From Mrakia gelida (Eukaryota > Basidiomycota > Tremellomycetes > Cystofilobasidiales > Mrakiaceae), in assembly GCA_024345305.1 (NCBI GenBank), contig BRON01000004.1, forward strand, positions 868,001 to 932,000: a DNA stretch of 64,000 nucleotides, read 5' to 3'. How positions within the stretch are numbered: the stretch's first letter is position 1; every line of letters starts with the position of its first letter. The notes beneath the pieces were generated by a model, which was not told the DNA's origin, searched no databases, and worked only from the letters and a program-made list of their open reading frames with translations. Below are positions 45,296 to 60,141 of this stretch, piece by piece. Position numbers and translations under genes: made by a program.

Positions 45296-46369
45296 TCAAC
45301 CGAGAAACAGCTCGCTCGAAGCTCGAAAGTCGATCGGCGTCTCGACCTCTTCCCCCACCTCGTTCCACTCCTTCTCGACCGTCGACCAGTCTTCTTTATC
45401 GAAATACAGAACCTGGAAGTTGAATCCCCATCATCTTCGCTTCCAACTCTGCACTGAGCCGCGGCTGCAACGCCAACGCCAACGACGCGTCCTGCAAACG
45501 AAGAAGATGGCGAGTCTCGCTCGTCGCGGTGCTCGACGCAAGGGCGAGTTTATCGCCTTGCTCTCTCTCTCCAGGGTTCTCGCCTCACTATCGTAGAAGT
45601 CGGTCAAACGAAAGAAGATCTCATCTTCGTCAATCCAGTGGCGAGAAAAACAAAGATCCCGAGAGGCCGAGCGTTTGCGCTTGTCGACCTCGCTTGTTTC
45701 CCTCGTCGATCTTGACTCTCCAGCGGGGAGCCCTTCCAAGGCGGTGCGCCAGACATGCCTTGGTGCACTCTGCAAGAAGTGGCGCGACCGCGAAATCGGC
45801 TCAGCGACTGAAGGCAAAGAGGGAAAAAGTCAAGTCGCGACGCGTCAGTTCACCTGCCTCGTCGATGAACCCTCTCAGAGAAAGAAGCGAAGTCACTCAC
45901 CTCCGGCTTTGTCATACACCAGTTCCATCGAATCTGGTATCCTTCAATCCCATCCCTCTCAGACCCAGCAGCAAGAGGAGAATCCTTCGTTTCGCGTCCG
46001 AGGCGGCCTGAACGACGATGAGAGGTTCGCCCTCCCTCTTCGAGCCGGGCGAAGGGTTGCGTTGAAACTTTGAGTAGGATGGGAGGTTGGATAAAGGATT
46101 GATACTGGTGTATGGAGGAGGGGAGGTAGCTTCGGTCTAGGAGAGGAACGATCCAGACGAGACGAGACGCGTCGGGGAAAAGCGAGGAAGGAAAGGAGAA
46201 GTCAGCTCTTGAGGCTTTGAGCGTTGTTTGGCACATAGAGTGGACTGAGAAAAAGAGTACAATTCCATGAGCTCACCTTGAACGTTCCGTACGACGAAGG
46301 AGCCGCAGACTTATTGATCTTGACGAGCGACGCGTCTCTTGTTTCTTGTTCGAGGCAGAGGGAGAGCAT
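45296..46369 (-). pseudogene. Gene-like exons that do not join in one frame
   Basis: Several blocks look coding but lie in different frames. The first exon starts MLSLCLEQETRDASLVKINK (ATG 46369, donor GTGAGC). After an acceptor near 46134 comes TEATSPPPYTSINP and REGEPLIVVQAASDAKRRIL, running into TGA at 45912-45914. An overlapping frame gives DSMELVYDKAG, then across a good intron VAEPISRSRHFLQSAPRHVW and SRHWIDEDEIFFRLTDFYD. A later exon has ALALQPRLSAELEAKMMG. One base out of frame follows FQVLYFDKEDWSTVEKEW and ETPIDFRASSELFLG, with TGA 45296-45298. The last switch is at a four-base G run (45426-45429 as cccc on +). This may be one gene with two or more frameshifts, or two overlapping small genes. 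No family recognised. Confidence 0.4.
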
Positions 46370-47151
46370 TGTGGCTGATGGAAGGAGGGTTTGGCGAACG
46401 AGAGAAGTGAGAAGGTTGAGATGGTGGGTGGTGGTTGGGAGGAAGGAAGGAAGCTGCTGGAAACCTTCGAATCTGCGAAAGAAAAGAAGCGGAGGTGACG
46501 GTCCCGAAGCGAGGGACCGCAAACTGCACTGCTTCCAGGGTCGTATCTCAAGCTCTGTGATCAGTTTCTCGAAGCGAGACGATGATTCCGGTACAAAAGA
46601 CGACCATGCGGTCCAGGGAAAGAGTGGGAGGGAGCAGGGCGAGGGAGAAAGGGCGAAGCGAGGAGAAGGCCGTCACCCGCGTTCGAGGCCGTTCAGAATC
46701 GACCAAATATGAGGAAATTTTGGCGAGAAAGATGAAGGTCTCTGAGTCTGATAGGTTGGATCAGGTTCTCGAAGTCTTGAAAAAACGAATTGAGCTGAGC
46801 TGAGCTGAGGCAGAACGAACGGCGGCGAAGGAGGAGGAAACAGCCAGCTTCGTCTTTTCACCATCGACGGCGATCTCCTCAGCCCTTCCCTTCCTTCCCT
46901 TTTCAGCCTTTCAGCTCAAGCGCGATCTGCGAACCTCCTTTTCAACACCTCGAGCACGTTCTGCTCGACAACAAGGCGATGATGCTGAGAAGGGAAGCAG
47001 AGGGGCGAGCTCACCTCCACAACCTCCTCTCTTCCCCCTCCTCGCCTTTGACCCTTTCCCTCTAGCTGAGAACCTGACCTCTCCCTTCTAGAGCTCAACC
47101 ACCACCTCCCCATCCCTCTTCGTCACTTCAGGATCTTTCCTCTCGACCCGC
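46370..47151. promoter_or_regulatory. Divergent intergenic region
   Basis: 780 bp upstream of the membrane-protein gene. CT-rich close to ATG 47152. A short ttgagctgagctgagctgag repeat at about 46791-46810. Nothing else recognised. Confidence 0.4.
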
Positions 47152-49321
47152 ATGGGCTCCTTCTACGACCCTCAAGACGTCTCTCGTCGAAGTCGAGAGC
47201 CAGGAGGATACAACTGGGTCAGGGACGATCCAAACCTTCGTCAAATGGAGGTGAATCCTCCTTCCGCAGAAGAGCTCTACCCAGCTGAACAGCTCGAGTA
47301 CCAGCAGGATCGGGAAGGTCGTTGGAGGGAGTCGAGACGGCTGCAGGAGGAGCGGGAGGAGGAGGAAGAGCGAGCTCGTCGAGGTCGATGGTCGTCTTCA
47401 AACCCAAGGAGAGAGGAGTCGGACGCCTCCCTCGAGGTCATGGATATCGCAGCATACGCAGACTCCCTTCGAACCTCGTCCACCAAGTACCACTCCCAAC
47501 CTCCCACCGCCTTCAGCTCCCCTCACTCCTTCGCCCAAGGTCGACCCCTCCCTCCTCCTGTCCCTCCCATCGCCGCGCCTCGACACTTCGCCTCTCCTCC
47601 TCCCTCCTCCTTCCAGCACGACCACCGAACCTCTCCTCCACCCCAAACACGCCGGTCGATGGACTACCACCAACCCTACTCTCCGACCTCCCCTCAACAC
47701 TACCCACTCGACAGCTTCTCCCCTCCCTTTGCCATCCCTCTCCCTCCCAGCCGATCCTCAGCCTCCCCACGTCCCTCCTTCGACTCAACCCTCGCCTCCT
47801 CTTCAACCGCCCACACAGCTACCTCCAAAGGCTACCACTACGACCCTCCTCCAGAAGCAGACACTCCCGGATACTTTCCACCCGACGCCAACGCTCCTCA
47901 CTCGGCTCAAGTCTTCGCGTCCTTCGCTCCTCATCACAACCTCCAAACGCGACGCGAAACGGACGAGCCGACGTTGGATCGAGAGACGCTCAGAGGGTTC
48001 CCCAAGTGGTCGAGGGACTGGTTCAAAGGTGGAGAAGGGAAGGATGGAGGAGGAGAGTATGCTGGGGTTGGAGAGGAGAGGTGGGAGGGAGGAGGGTTGA
48101 CGGGAGGGGATTTGGGAGAAGGGTCGTCGTCGTCACCAGTGGGTGGAGAGAGGAAGCTCGGTGCTGGGGCTACGATCGAGGAGAGGATCAAGGAAAAAAG
48201 GATGAAGAAGCTTGAGCGGGAGTTTGGGATTGGTGGGGAGGCTGGAGCTGGTGGGAAGGGGAAGGGAAGGCAGGTCGTCGCGGAACACGTCTACGCTGTT
48301 GGAGAGCTCGACTCGAAGGGGAAGATCGTCACTTCTGGTCCTAAGAAGAGGCTGACTCTGAGGTGGATTGAAGGTCTCTTCGGGCTAGCGACGTGTGCTT
48401 TGGCTCTCTACCCAGTTCTGGTGAGTCAAGCCTTTCTTCAAACTCGTCGCGTCTTGCGTATCCGTCGCCGACCTCCCTCTCTGGCCTTCCTCCCCCTTTT
48501 CTCACCCCCCTCAGATGATCAAACCCAACCCCTCCCCTCCACCCTCCGGAACCCTCCCCTCCCTCCTCCTCTGCATCTTCTCCGTCCTCTCCCTCATCCT
48601 CATCCTCTCCCTCCTCCTCATCCGACCCCTCTGCTGCTCCTCCTCCAAACCCCTCAAGCACCAACAACATCCAAACAACCGTCTACTCGGAGGCGGCATG
48701 CTCATTCCCATGGGGGGAGGGGGACCAGGGAAGAAGGGAAAGAAGGGGAAGAAGGGACAGCAACAAGGAATGCCAGGAGGGTTCCAAGTCAACCTCGTCG
48801 TCGATCCTCGAGCCTTCCAACCCACTCCTCCTGCCAAGAAGAAGAGGAAGAAGAAGAAGACCAACAAGAGGAAGTCTGGGACAGCTGAGGAGCTCCTCTC
48901 GTCGTCGTCGAGCGAGGAGTCGAGCTCGGAGGAGGAGGACGAGACGCGCCGACCTAGTTTCGTCGAGGTAATGGCGAAGAGGGAACGACGAGCTTGGGCG
49001 AGGAAGTGGATCGTGAGGATGGTCTGGTTTGATGTGGTGATGGGACTTGGGTGGGGAGTGGTGTTTGGAGTGGTGATGGTGATGGGGAAGAAGTGTCCTG
49101 TGGGAGGGTTCGCGGGATGGTGAGTCGTCTTGTCTTCGTTCGTTCGTTCGTTCGTTTCTCTCGCTGACCGAAAGTGGTTTTTGGTGGCGCACAGGTGCGA
49201 CTGCTACAACTCCGCCACGGCGGGATCGGTCCTGCTATGTCTTTGCTTCCTCACGTCGTTCGTCTTTGGAGTTCAGGACGCGAAGCTGAAGGATCCTTCG
49301 CAGGTTGGGGACGACGATTGA
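47152..49321 (+). CDS. Multi-pass membrane protein with long disordered cytosolic head
   Basis: Three exons (47152-48420, 48515-49119, 49195-49321), exactly 666 residues. The first 400 residues are hydrophilic and rich in Pro, Ser, Tyr and Arg (MGSFYDPQDVSRRSREPGGY at the start), including a charged helix REEEEERARRGRW. Four hydrophobic segments follow: WIEGLFGLATCALALYPVL, LPSLLLCIFSVLSLILILSL (into LLIRPLCC), WFDVVMGLGWGVVFGVVMV and SVLLCLCFLTSFVFGV. Between the second and third segments lies a basic KKKRKKKKTNKRK and acidic SSSEESSSEEEDE loop. A CDCYNSATAG motif precedes the last helix. The four-helix layout recalls MARVEL-like or fungal eisosome/plasma-membrane proteins, but no family motif is certain. 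Function unknown. Confidence 0.8.
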
Positions 49322-50018
49322 ACGAAGATCTACTGCTGCTTATGACGAACGAACGACGATCTAAATCACTTATTTACGTATACTTACTTATTGGCTCTCC
49401 ATATCTACACTGTTAACGAACGAACGAGCAGCGAACGATCTTGATGCACCCATCGAAACGAACTCGAACTCGACGCGTCTCGTCCGGCGCGCTTGCTTTG
49501 CCACCCCACCGGGATCAGAGAGAGATAGTGAGCGAGAGAACATGCATCTAAAGAGAAAGGTAGTAAAGCGTAACGTAGTGAGTTGAAACGAGAGCGAGAA
49601 GGAAATCCGAGCGAGAAACGTAGACCAAAAAACGAGGACGGAGCGCGAGAAACGAGACGAACGGCAGATAGAGAGATGGATCCGGACTGGAAGGAAGTAA
49701 GAGCGAGAGAAAAGAAACAACGTTTCCCAAAGAAGGCTGGCTACAAAAGAGGAGTCACACAAAGAAAGAAGCGGGAGGGAGAGAGAGGCGAACACAAACA
49801 AGGGCGAGGGAGAGAGGGAGAGACGTGCAGCAACGGATGTGGATATGTCCGAAGTACTTCGTTAAACATTAAAAAGGGATACGAGGGATGGTAGGTGGAA
49901 GAGAGAGAGAGATAGTAGATAGAGGGGGTTTATCTCCGACACGACACCAAACCTCCCCTCCCGGCTGGTCGAACGCGACAACCTCGGACCGACGACGACG
50001 ACGACGAGTTTCCTCCGT
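49322..50018. other. Intergenic between convergent genes
   Basis: 697 bp, purine-rich on +. 3' UTR-like; no feature recognised. Confidence 0.45.
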
Positions 50019-53151
<3,133 letters not shown>

Positions 53152-55207
53152 TTCAAAGGGCGCGGCGATAAGGTGGAGTTCGTTGGGAGCACGGTTGAAG
53201 GAGGTTGACGGAAACGAAAAGGGATATGAGGGTAGAAGGAGGGAGAGAAGATGATCAGCAAGGTATATTAGGAGACGAGCGAAGGGAGGGTTGGAATGTT
53301 GGAAGGAAGGGAGGAAGGGGAAGGCCGAAGAAAGGCGGGAGGGGAGAGGTGTTGGTTCAACAAAGGAAGGTCAACGTACCGTAGGCACAGCTACAGGAAC
53401 GCCCGAAGAAGCTGAAGGCATGTCGTACGAAGGGAGGGGGACTGAGGGTGTTGAGGTCGAGTTTGGAGTTGGCGGTATAGGGATCGAGGGCGAGGGGAGA
53501 GGAGGAGGAAGGAAGGAGGTGGAGGCGACCAAAGACGGAGAGCTGCAGGCCGGGTCGCTGCTGGGAGAGGTAGCTGAGCTCTGATGCATCGTAGAGATCG
53601 GTCCGAGGAAGGCGTGGGTCGAAGGGTTGTTTGGAAGGGAGAGAAAGGGGGGGGGGGGGGGGGGGGGGGGGGGGGTCGAGGGAGGAGGTAGGGGGAGAGG
53701 AGGGAAGGAAGGGGGTGAGGAGGAAGGAGAGGGAGGGAGGGGAGGGACAGAGTCAGCAGCCATGAGCCATCCCTCTCGACTCCTCTCGCTCTCGCTTTCG
53801 ATGCGAGGCCCGACAAGATGAGATCACCGTCTCGGATCTGCTCCTGTTTATATCCTCACGAAGGAGGAGTAGAACTCACAGAGGAAGGAAGCGATGGGTG
53901 TTTGGTTTGGAACGAGAGGGAGGGCAGAAAGGGCGCCAACTGGGAAACTGAGTCTTGATGAAGTCGGAAGGGAGGAGTGCGAGTGGCTCGTGATAGGAAG
54001 ATCCGTCGAGGTGCCTGAACGAGGAGGAAGTCTGGTTTGTTGTTGTTGAGGTCGACCTGTACGAGATGGACGTTAGGGAGGGGAAAGGGGAGCAGTAAGA
54101 ACGGTTTCTGATTGGGCCTAGCAAATCCAACGAATCAAGGAAGGGAAACGTGGAGAGAAAGGCAAAGGAGTTCGCCGACGAGGGAAGCAAAAAAACCAGA
54201 CGCGTAAGGGAAACTCACCGAGAGAGGAGAGGAAAAAGAACGATCTTCGAGAGACAGGGGATAGTTTGGGTTGGAAGCAGGTCGATCTAGAAGAAAAACA
54301 GGCTCTCGAGACCAGAGGAGGGAAGCAGATCTCCAGACGAGGGGAAAGAAGGAGGAGGGAGAGAGCGGAGCTCAACGCGCGAGCAGAGACACTCCGCTTG
54401 ATCACTTGAATGAAGAGCGAAAACTCTCCTTGCGAGGGTCTGCGAGAGCCTTGCTCCTTTGACCGCGCAGAGCTGGAACGACGAACATGTACACAGAGGC
54501 GGGAGGTTTCTCGCACGAGTCGCGTCCAAGCCAAAGACGAGGAGAGAGAGAGAGACGCGCGCCTCTTTCCTCTCTCCGCGAAACCGACCGTTCCACTTTC
54601 GTTCCTTCCCAAAAGCAATCTATACGCGAGCCCCTAGTGGCCCAAGTCGAAGAAGATGGGGATAGAGAAGGGAGGGGGGCGCGACCCAAGGCGTTCGGAA
54701 CCCTCGTTTCATCGGAGCCTTCAGACTCGAAGAGAAACCCTCCTTCGTCTTCGCTCCCCTTCGGAAAGTTGCTACGGAGAGAGGAGGTTTCGACTACGCT
54801 ATCTTTGACCTGTTTGGTTTCGGTCTGGATCGAGGGTTCCTGGAAAGGGTCTCGGAGGGAGAACCGAAAGGATAAAAACAGACGTCGAACCAAACGAGCT
54901 TTGAGGACGCGTCGACGCAAACTCTCTCTCGTTCGTCGAACCATATAGAGCAACGTGAAGGAAATGAGGAAACATGCTATGTAGGTAAGAGGTGTAAAAG
55001 ATGGACCCAGTAGTATTTAGCTTGTAGCGAGGCGAGAAGGGAAAGCAAGAAAGCGAGGGAGCGAGAGAGAGGAGAGAAAACGACGTGCGGCATGAGAAGA
55101 TGAACGGTTGAAAAGACGAGCGAAGGAACGAAGTTAGAGAGCCGAAAACAACAAGAGCAGTAGAGAAGGAAAGAAGAGAGAGAGATGAAGGAGGCGGCAG
55201 CGACGGA
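53152..55207. other. 2-kb intergenic region with Pro-rich ORF and G29 tract
   Basis: Upstream of the SRPK gene and downstream of the OSBP homologue. A minus-strand ORF at 53371-53763 is Pro/Ser-rich and ends at a GTACGT donor-like site, so it may be an untranslated or coding 5' exon of the kinase. No acceptor could be matched. The remainder shows no gene-like signal. Confidence 0.4.
53647..53675. repeat. G29 homopolymer
   Basis: Twenty-nine consecutive G on the + strand inside the Pro-rich minus-strand ORF upstream of the kinase. Confidence 0.9.
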
Positions 55208-58200
55208 TTAGTTGGTGGTGAGGGTCGGAGGGAGAGAGGGCGGGGACACAGGTCCAACGGGAGGTCCTGGAGCGGTTGGGATGGCTTCTGTGCGAGCCAA
55301 AAGCGAAAAGCGGGAGGTTAGTAAGGAGAAGAGGTGGAGGCTGCCGAAAGGTTGGAACGTACGAGGAAGTTTGGAAGGCTCAGAGCCAGGCAGCGAAGGA
55401 CGCGACGGCGACGCGTTCTCAGAGCTCTCCGAGTCCGTTGGTGTCTTCTTCGACGCAATCGAAGGAGCTCCGTTCGGCCAGATCCACGACCGGATGAGGT
55501 CGGTGCACTCCTGACGATCCTTTGGTAGACTGGGAAAGGAAGGAAGGACGGTCAGCAAACGAAGCGCGGGGACGCGACGGAAACGGAAGTTCAACTCACG
55601 TCGAAATCCCACACAGCGGCGAGTACTTCTCTCCCTTCAACTCAAAGTACCTCATCTGATGGTTCGCCTCTCCACCTCGAAGTCTAGCAGCTTCTCTCTG
55701 AGTCTCCTCAACAGCGTTCTTCCTATTTTCGCCCAGCCCACAAACGAAATCAAAATCGGGTCAGCTCGAACTCTCTCGACTCGTTCGTTCCAAACTCGCC
55801 AAGATGGATGCGAAAAGAGACTAGTGGGAAGGATAGACTCACGCTTCGGTAGCTCCCTCCATATCCTTGGACTTGATCGCCTCCGTCAACTGACTCCACA
55901 GCCTCCGAGACTCGTTGGGTTCCTGTTCCGACTCCGGAGCGACCTTCTTCGGCGTGGTCGTCGACTCGTGAGCGTCGAAGAGAGTTCGTGCTGAGGCGGA
56001 CTGGGTATCCGAGAGAAAGCAGAGTTTATCAGCACGTGTACGGGGAATGCGAGGAGGGACTCGGAGTCAGGCTCGCGGTCGAAGGAAGGGAGGCGAGGGT
56101 GAGCTCGAGCGAAAGGAAAGCGAGACGAAACGAACCTTGAGATCCTTGAAATCCATGCTCTCCGACCAGAAACCACTGATATCTCCTACGGGTCCCTTAG
56201 GACCGTTGACCTTTCCAACGACGGCGTTGTAAGTTCCAGAGAAGAAGCCCTGCGACGAAAGCCAAGACGATCAGGAATCGCGAACGAGAACGCGTCGAAC
56301 CTCCTCTCGAAGCGAAGAAGAAGGTGAGCTCACTTTGGTCTTGAAGTCCATATCGCACGAGTATCCAGTCTTGACGTTCTTGATGACACTGGGATCTCCA
56401 AGCTCGAGGATGAGCTGCAAGGGAGGAAGAGGAGGAAGAGGTCAGCTTCGAGCTCGGTCGAAGCGCGGAGGGAAGCAGCAGCTCCCAACTCACCTTCCCG
56501 AACATGATTCCTCGAGCGTACTGATCCAAACGAAGAAGAGGATGAGCTCATCAGTACAGAGATAGGGAGATGTAGAGAAGAGGGATTAAAGCGAACGAAC
56601 CATGTTAGGCATGCTGATTTGATACTCTGCGAATCAAAACATCAAAGGACCGATGGCCGAGCGGTGAGCTTCTCTCTCCTTCGACTTCTGCCTCTGGCTC
56701 GTGATAGCAGCAGCGAGCCAGGAAATGAAAGACTCACCTCCATCCTCGGGTCTATCCATCAAGATCACTCTGTTCTCTCCATCCATGATGGTCATAGCGG
56801 AGTTCCCCAAGAATTTCGACTGGAGAAAGGGAGACGACGCGACGGTAAAAGCGGAGGACGTGTTAGTTGTGACCGCTACGCGTCGACGAACGAGCGACGG
56901 GGCCGAAGAGAGATGACACGTACCTTGGGTCTAAGCTCTCCGTAGATGAGGACTCCGTTCTGAGGCGACGCGTAGAAGTAGGCTGATCGAGAGATGAAGA
57001 ACGAACGTGGAGGTCAGCTTGAGCTCGACTCGTCCTCTCGCCTCACGCGTCTGCCTCCCTCCCACTCTCGGGATCGAGACCGAGACGAAGACGAGGACTC
57101 ACCAGAAACGGGAGGGTGGTGCGATACTGGAGAGGCAGAAGCGAGAAGAAGATGATCAGCCAGAGGTTCTAGAAGAAGGAAAGGCGGCTGACAAGAGAAG
57201 GCCAGGCGGCCGAGGCGGACAAGGAGACAGAAACGCCGGCCTACTTGCCTTGTTCTGCTACGTAGAAACCTTCAGATCCATCTGGGTAGGTGTAGGCGCA
57301 TCTGAAGATCTCTCCTAGGGTAGCGTTGTAGGGCTTCTTGACTCTGCGAAACGAGCAAGAGCGAGATGATCAGTTCCAAAGTCGTAGGCTCCCTCCGCTC
57401 TCGGGCGGTGCCCTCGTTCGAAGTTGTGAGCTCGCTTACCCTTTGGGTTTCTGAGAAAGATGAAAAGCAAGGTCAGAAGAAGATAAAGAAGATGAGCGAG
57501 AACACAATACAACTCACGATGTGCCACCCGGACATGTACATAGCCAGAACGGCAAGGAATCGCTCAGAGGGATCCTCCTCCTTCCCGAGGGCGAAGACCA
57601 GGTCGGGGTGGGAGAAGAAGTCGGTGATCCGTTCGAGCATGGACCGAGGTTCGAGTACAAAGGTAGGGAGAGCAATCTGAAGGTGCGAAGCAGTGTCGCA
57701 GAAGAGAGAAAAGAGCAAAAGAGCACGTGTGAGTGGCAAGAGAGGGAGGGGAGGGGAGGAGGAGCTAACGAGAGAGGAGGGAGGAGGTGGAAGGAACCAA
57801 ACGAGTTTCGCATTGACTCGGATGGACCAGGAGAAAGAGAGTGAAAAACTGACCTTGGTGAGATCCATTCCTATCCTGACTACATGACGAGAAGACCAGA
57901 AGAGAGGAAAGAGGTCAGCGACGTCGTCCAAGATGAGGATGATGAAGGGATCGATCTCTCCCTCCTTGCCCCCCTTCCTTCCCCTTCTCGCCTGTCGCTA
58001 CTCACGTTGACTGATGAGGCTCAAGAGGATGTTCCCCTCTGACTCGTCCAGTACCTCCGAGTCATCCGCGTCCTGAATCTCTGTAGACTTCCTCTTGTCT
58101 GTTCCTCCTCCGATGAGGTTCGAGAAGGAGGACGAGGCAGAGCGGTCTCGTCCTTTGACGGCTTCCCCTGATCCGTCAGAAGAGGAGGAAACAGCTGAAG

Positions 58201-58285
58201 AGACAGAGAGTCGACCTCCTGCTGCTCCAGTTGGTCGTTCAGGTGTAGAGCCGATAGCGCGTTTGATGTGGTCTGAGATTCCCAT
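55208..58285 (-). CDS. Oxysterol-binding protein homologue (short Osh4/Kes1-like)
   Basis: Lipid-transfer protein of the ORP/Osh family (sterol/PI4P exchange at membrane contacts). ATG 58285 opens MGISDHIKRAIGSTPERPTG, then a Ser-rich region, SEGNILLSLISQ and LRIGMDLTK. Core blocks: IALPTFVLEPRSMLERITDF, FLAVLAMYMSGWHIKPKG, VKKPYNATLGEIFRC, the signature EQVSHHPPVSAYF, FLGNSAMTIMDGE, EYQISMPNMYARGIMFGK, GYSCDMDFKTKGFFSG and VNGPKGPVGDISGFWSE. The C-terminal helix region is ESRRLWSQLTEAIKSKDMEG and EKYSPLCGIS, LPKDRQECTDLIRSWIW. No PH or ankyrin domain lies before the core, so it is of the short class. More than ten introns, with an 11-nt microexon at 57440-57450 encoding KPKG. Divergent from the Atg16-like gene with 145 bp between starts. 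Confidence 0.93.
57440..57450 (-). other. 11-nt microexon in OSBP homologue
   Basis: AAACCCAAAGG lies between a TTTCTCAG acceptor and a GTAAGC donor. It is needed to keep WHI-KPKG-VKKPYN in frame, which matches the family's KP(K/Y)xPYNP-type stretch. Confidence 0.8.
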
Positions 58286-58430
58286 GGTGAAAGAAGGAAG
58301 GGGAAGGATAGAGAGAGATGGACGTTGGGAGGAGCTCGCCCAAATGACGAGTGCGTCCAGGTCTCCCTCGCCCGCCTGCCGCTGCCTTCCTCCCTTAACG
58401 ACAACAATCTTTTCACCTTTTCGTCTCAAG
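58286..58430. promoter_or_regulatory. Short bidirectional promoter, OSBP homologue / ATG16
   Basis: Only 145 bp separates the two start codons, so both 5' UTRs and core promoters share it. Confidence 0.55.
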
Positions 58431-59584
58431 ATGACCTCCTTCGCCCCTCCTGTCTGGCAGGACACTCTTCGCGACTCTCTCATCCAAAGGAATCACTCTG
58501 AAGCGTCGTATCTGACCATCATCGATCAATGTGAGCTCGTCCCTTCCCCTCTCGCGTCCATCCTCCTTCCCTTCGCTGACCTCTCCTCCTTCTCTACAAG
58601 ATCGCAAACTCGCTAAACAGACCAAGGCTCTCAAGGATCGGAACCAGGCTCTTCTTCGTGCAGCAACAAGCGTTCGCTCGGATGGGAGGATGAGCGAGAA
58701 GGGAGGAGGAGGAGGAGGAGAGGAGTCAGTCCAACCTCTCGTTCCCCTTCCCCTTCCAAGGGAGCTCGTTCTGACTCCTTCGTTCTTGCGCCAGGAACCC
58801 CATCTTACAAGCTTACGCTGGCTCTCTGGAAGCACAAGTCTCAGCTCTGAGGAACGAGCTCTCGGATGTGTACAAGATGCAGGGTCAGAACACTCAGAAG
58901 CTTCTTACCATGACCGAGGTGAGCTTTCCCGTTCCTCGCCTTCCTTCTTCGTCTCGTCCTTCCCTGCTTCCCTCACAAAGCAAGAGAGTTCGTTACTCAC
59001 ACGCTTTGCTGCTGTCTGATGTAACGCAGAACCTCCAAGAGAAAGAACACCAAGCTCGTCTGGATCAGGAGGAGCTTCGTCGTCTGACGGAAGGGGAGAC
59101 CAAGTGGAAGCGAGGAACGGAGGAGTGGAAGGAACGACTCAAGGAGAAGGATCATGGGATTCAGGTGAGTGCGAGACACCAACATCCTCTCGTCTATACT
59201 TCCATCTCCCGTCTCTAGCTATTCGAAGCTCGGACCGCATCCGAAGAGCACCCTGCCTCGCTCGCTCAAGCTCACGCCTTCCCTCGTTCACTCGCTCGTT
59301 CGCTCAGATCCTCCACGACGAGATCACAACCCTCAACCTCGAACTGAACCACACAACCGCTCGAAACGAAGCTCTCAAGAAGGACAACGCTTCGCTCCTT
59401 CAACGCTGGATCGATAAGATGAACGATGAAGTCGAGCAGCTCAATCTCGCGAACGGAGACGCGGTGAGTCCGCCGCCCGACCATGTTCCCTCGTCCCCTC
59501 TTCCGCTGGCTGACCTTTTTCTTCCCGTTCGTGTTGTGTTGCGTGCAGGTTCGACCAGCAGGCGCGTCGTCGGATTTTCAGTAA
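58431..59584 (+). CDS. ATG16: Atg16-like autophagy coiled-coil protein
   Basis: Six exons (58431-58530, 58601-58724, 58795-58918, 59030-59164, 59308-59463, 59549-59584), exactly 224 residues. This is near the size of fungal Atg16, which dimerises and carries Atg12-Atg5 to the phagophore. The N terminus has WQDTLRDSLIQRNHSEASYL and TIIDQYRKLAKQTK, matching the Atg5-binding region. A continuous coiled coil follows (LQAYAGSLEAQVSALRNELS, LQEKEHQARLDQEELRRLTE, ITTLNLELNHTTARNEALKK). It closes with LLQRWIDKMNDEVEQLN, the conserved C-terminal Atg16 pattern. No WD40 domain follows, as expected in fungi. All junctions are in phase. The RN-x-E-x9-Y arrangement and the LLxRWxxxxxxE close make Atg16 the best reading. 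Confidence 0.85.
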
Positions 59585-60141
59585 CTCGCCTCTCCTCGTC
59601 CTCGTCCAACATCAACGACGCCGGATTCGGAGAGGCTCTTTCTCGTCCCTCGCTCTCTGCTTCGCCTCACCTTTTGCTCGGGACGGGGATGGAGGATTCG
59701 GGAGTGTTGGTTCCGTTGCCACCGCCTGCGGGGGAGTGGGAGTTGGTGGGAGAGGAGGAGGACGACGAGTGGGCGAACTTGATCGGTTGAACGCGACGGG
59801 CGGACAGGATGAAAGGGGAGGAGGACGTGGCTTTGCTTTTCTCTCTCTCTCGCTCTTTTACTTCTTAATGACTTTATGACCCGACTTGCTTGCTTGTGAA
59901 AGAAGTCAAACGGAGAGTTAAGCTCAAAAGTAATAGAGAAAGTGAAACGAGCCTACTGAGCTGATTCCGGAAGCACGACCTCTCTCAAGGAACGATCGAC
60001 GAGCTCACCTCCCAACTTCGACAGCACCTCTCTCCTTCCCTCCTTCCCTCCCCCTCGCCAAAACCAGCTCCCTCTAGTGGATGCCCCCCACCCCCATCTA
60101 TACCTTCCCCTTCTAATCGCCCACCCACTCTTGCCTAAGCG
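59585..60141. other. Intergenic, tandem genes
   Basis: 557 bp between the ATG16 stop and the formin start. AT-richer around 59870-59950 (3' UTR-like), CT-rich leader before ATG 60142. Confidence 0.45.

Noticed and set aside
47322..48215. 297-residue plus-strand ORF
   Set aside because: Out-of-frame reading of the Pro/Ser-rich head of the membrane-protein gene.
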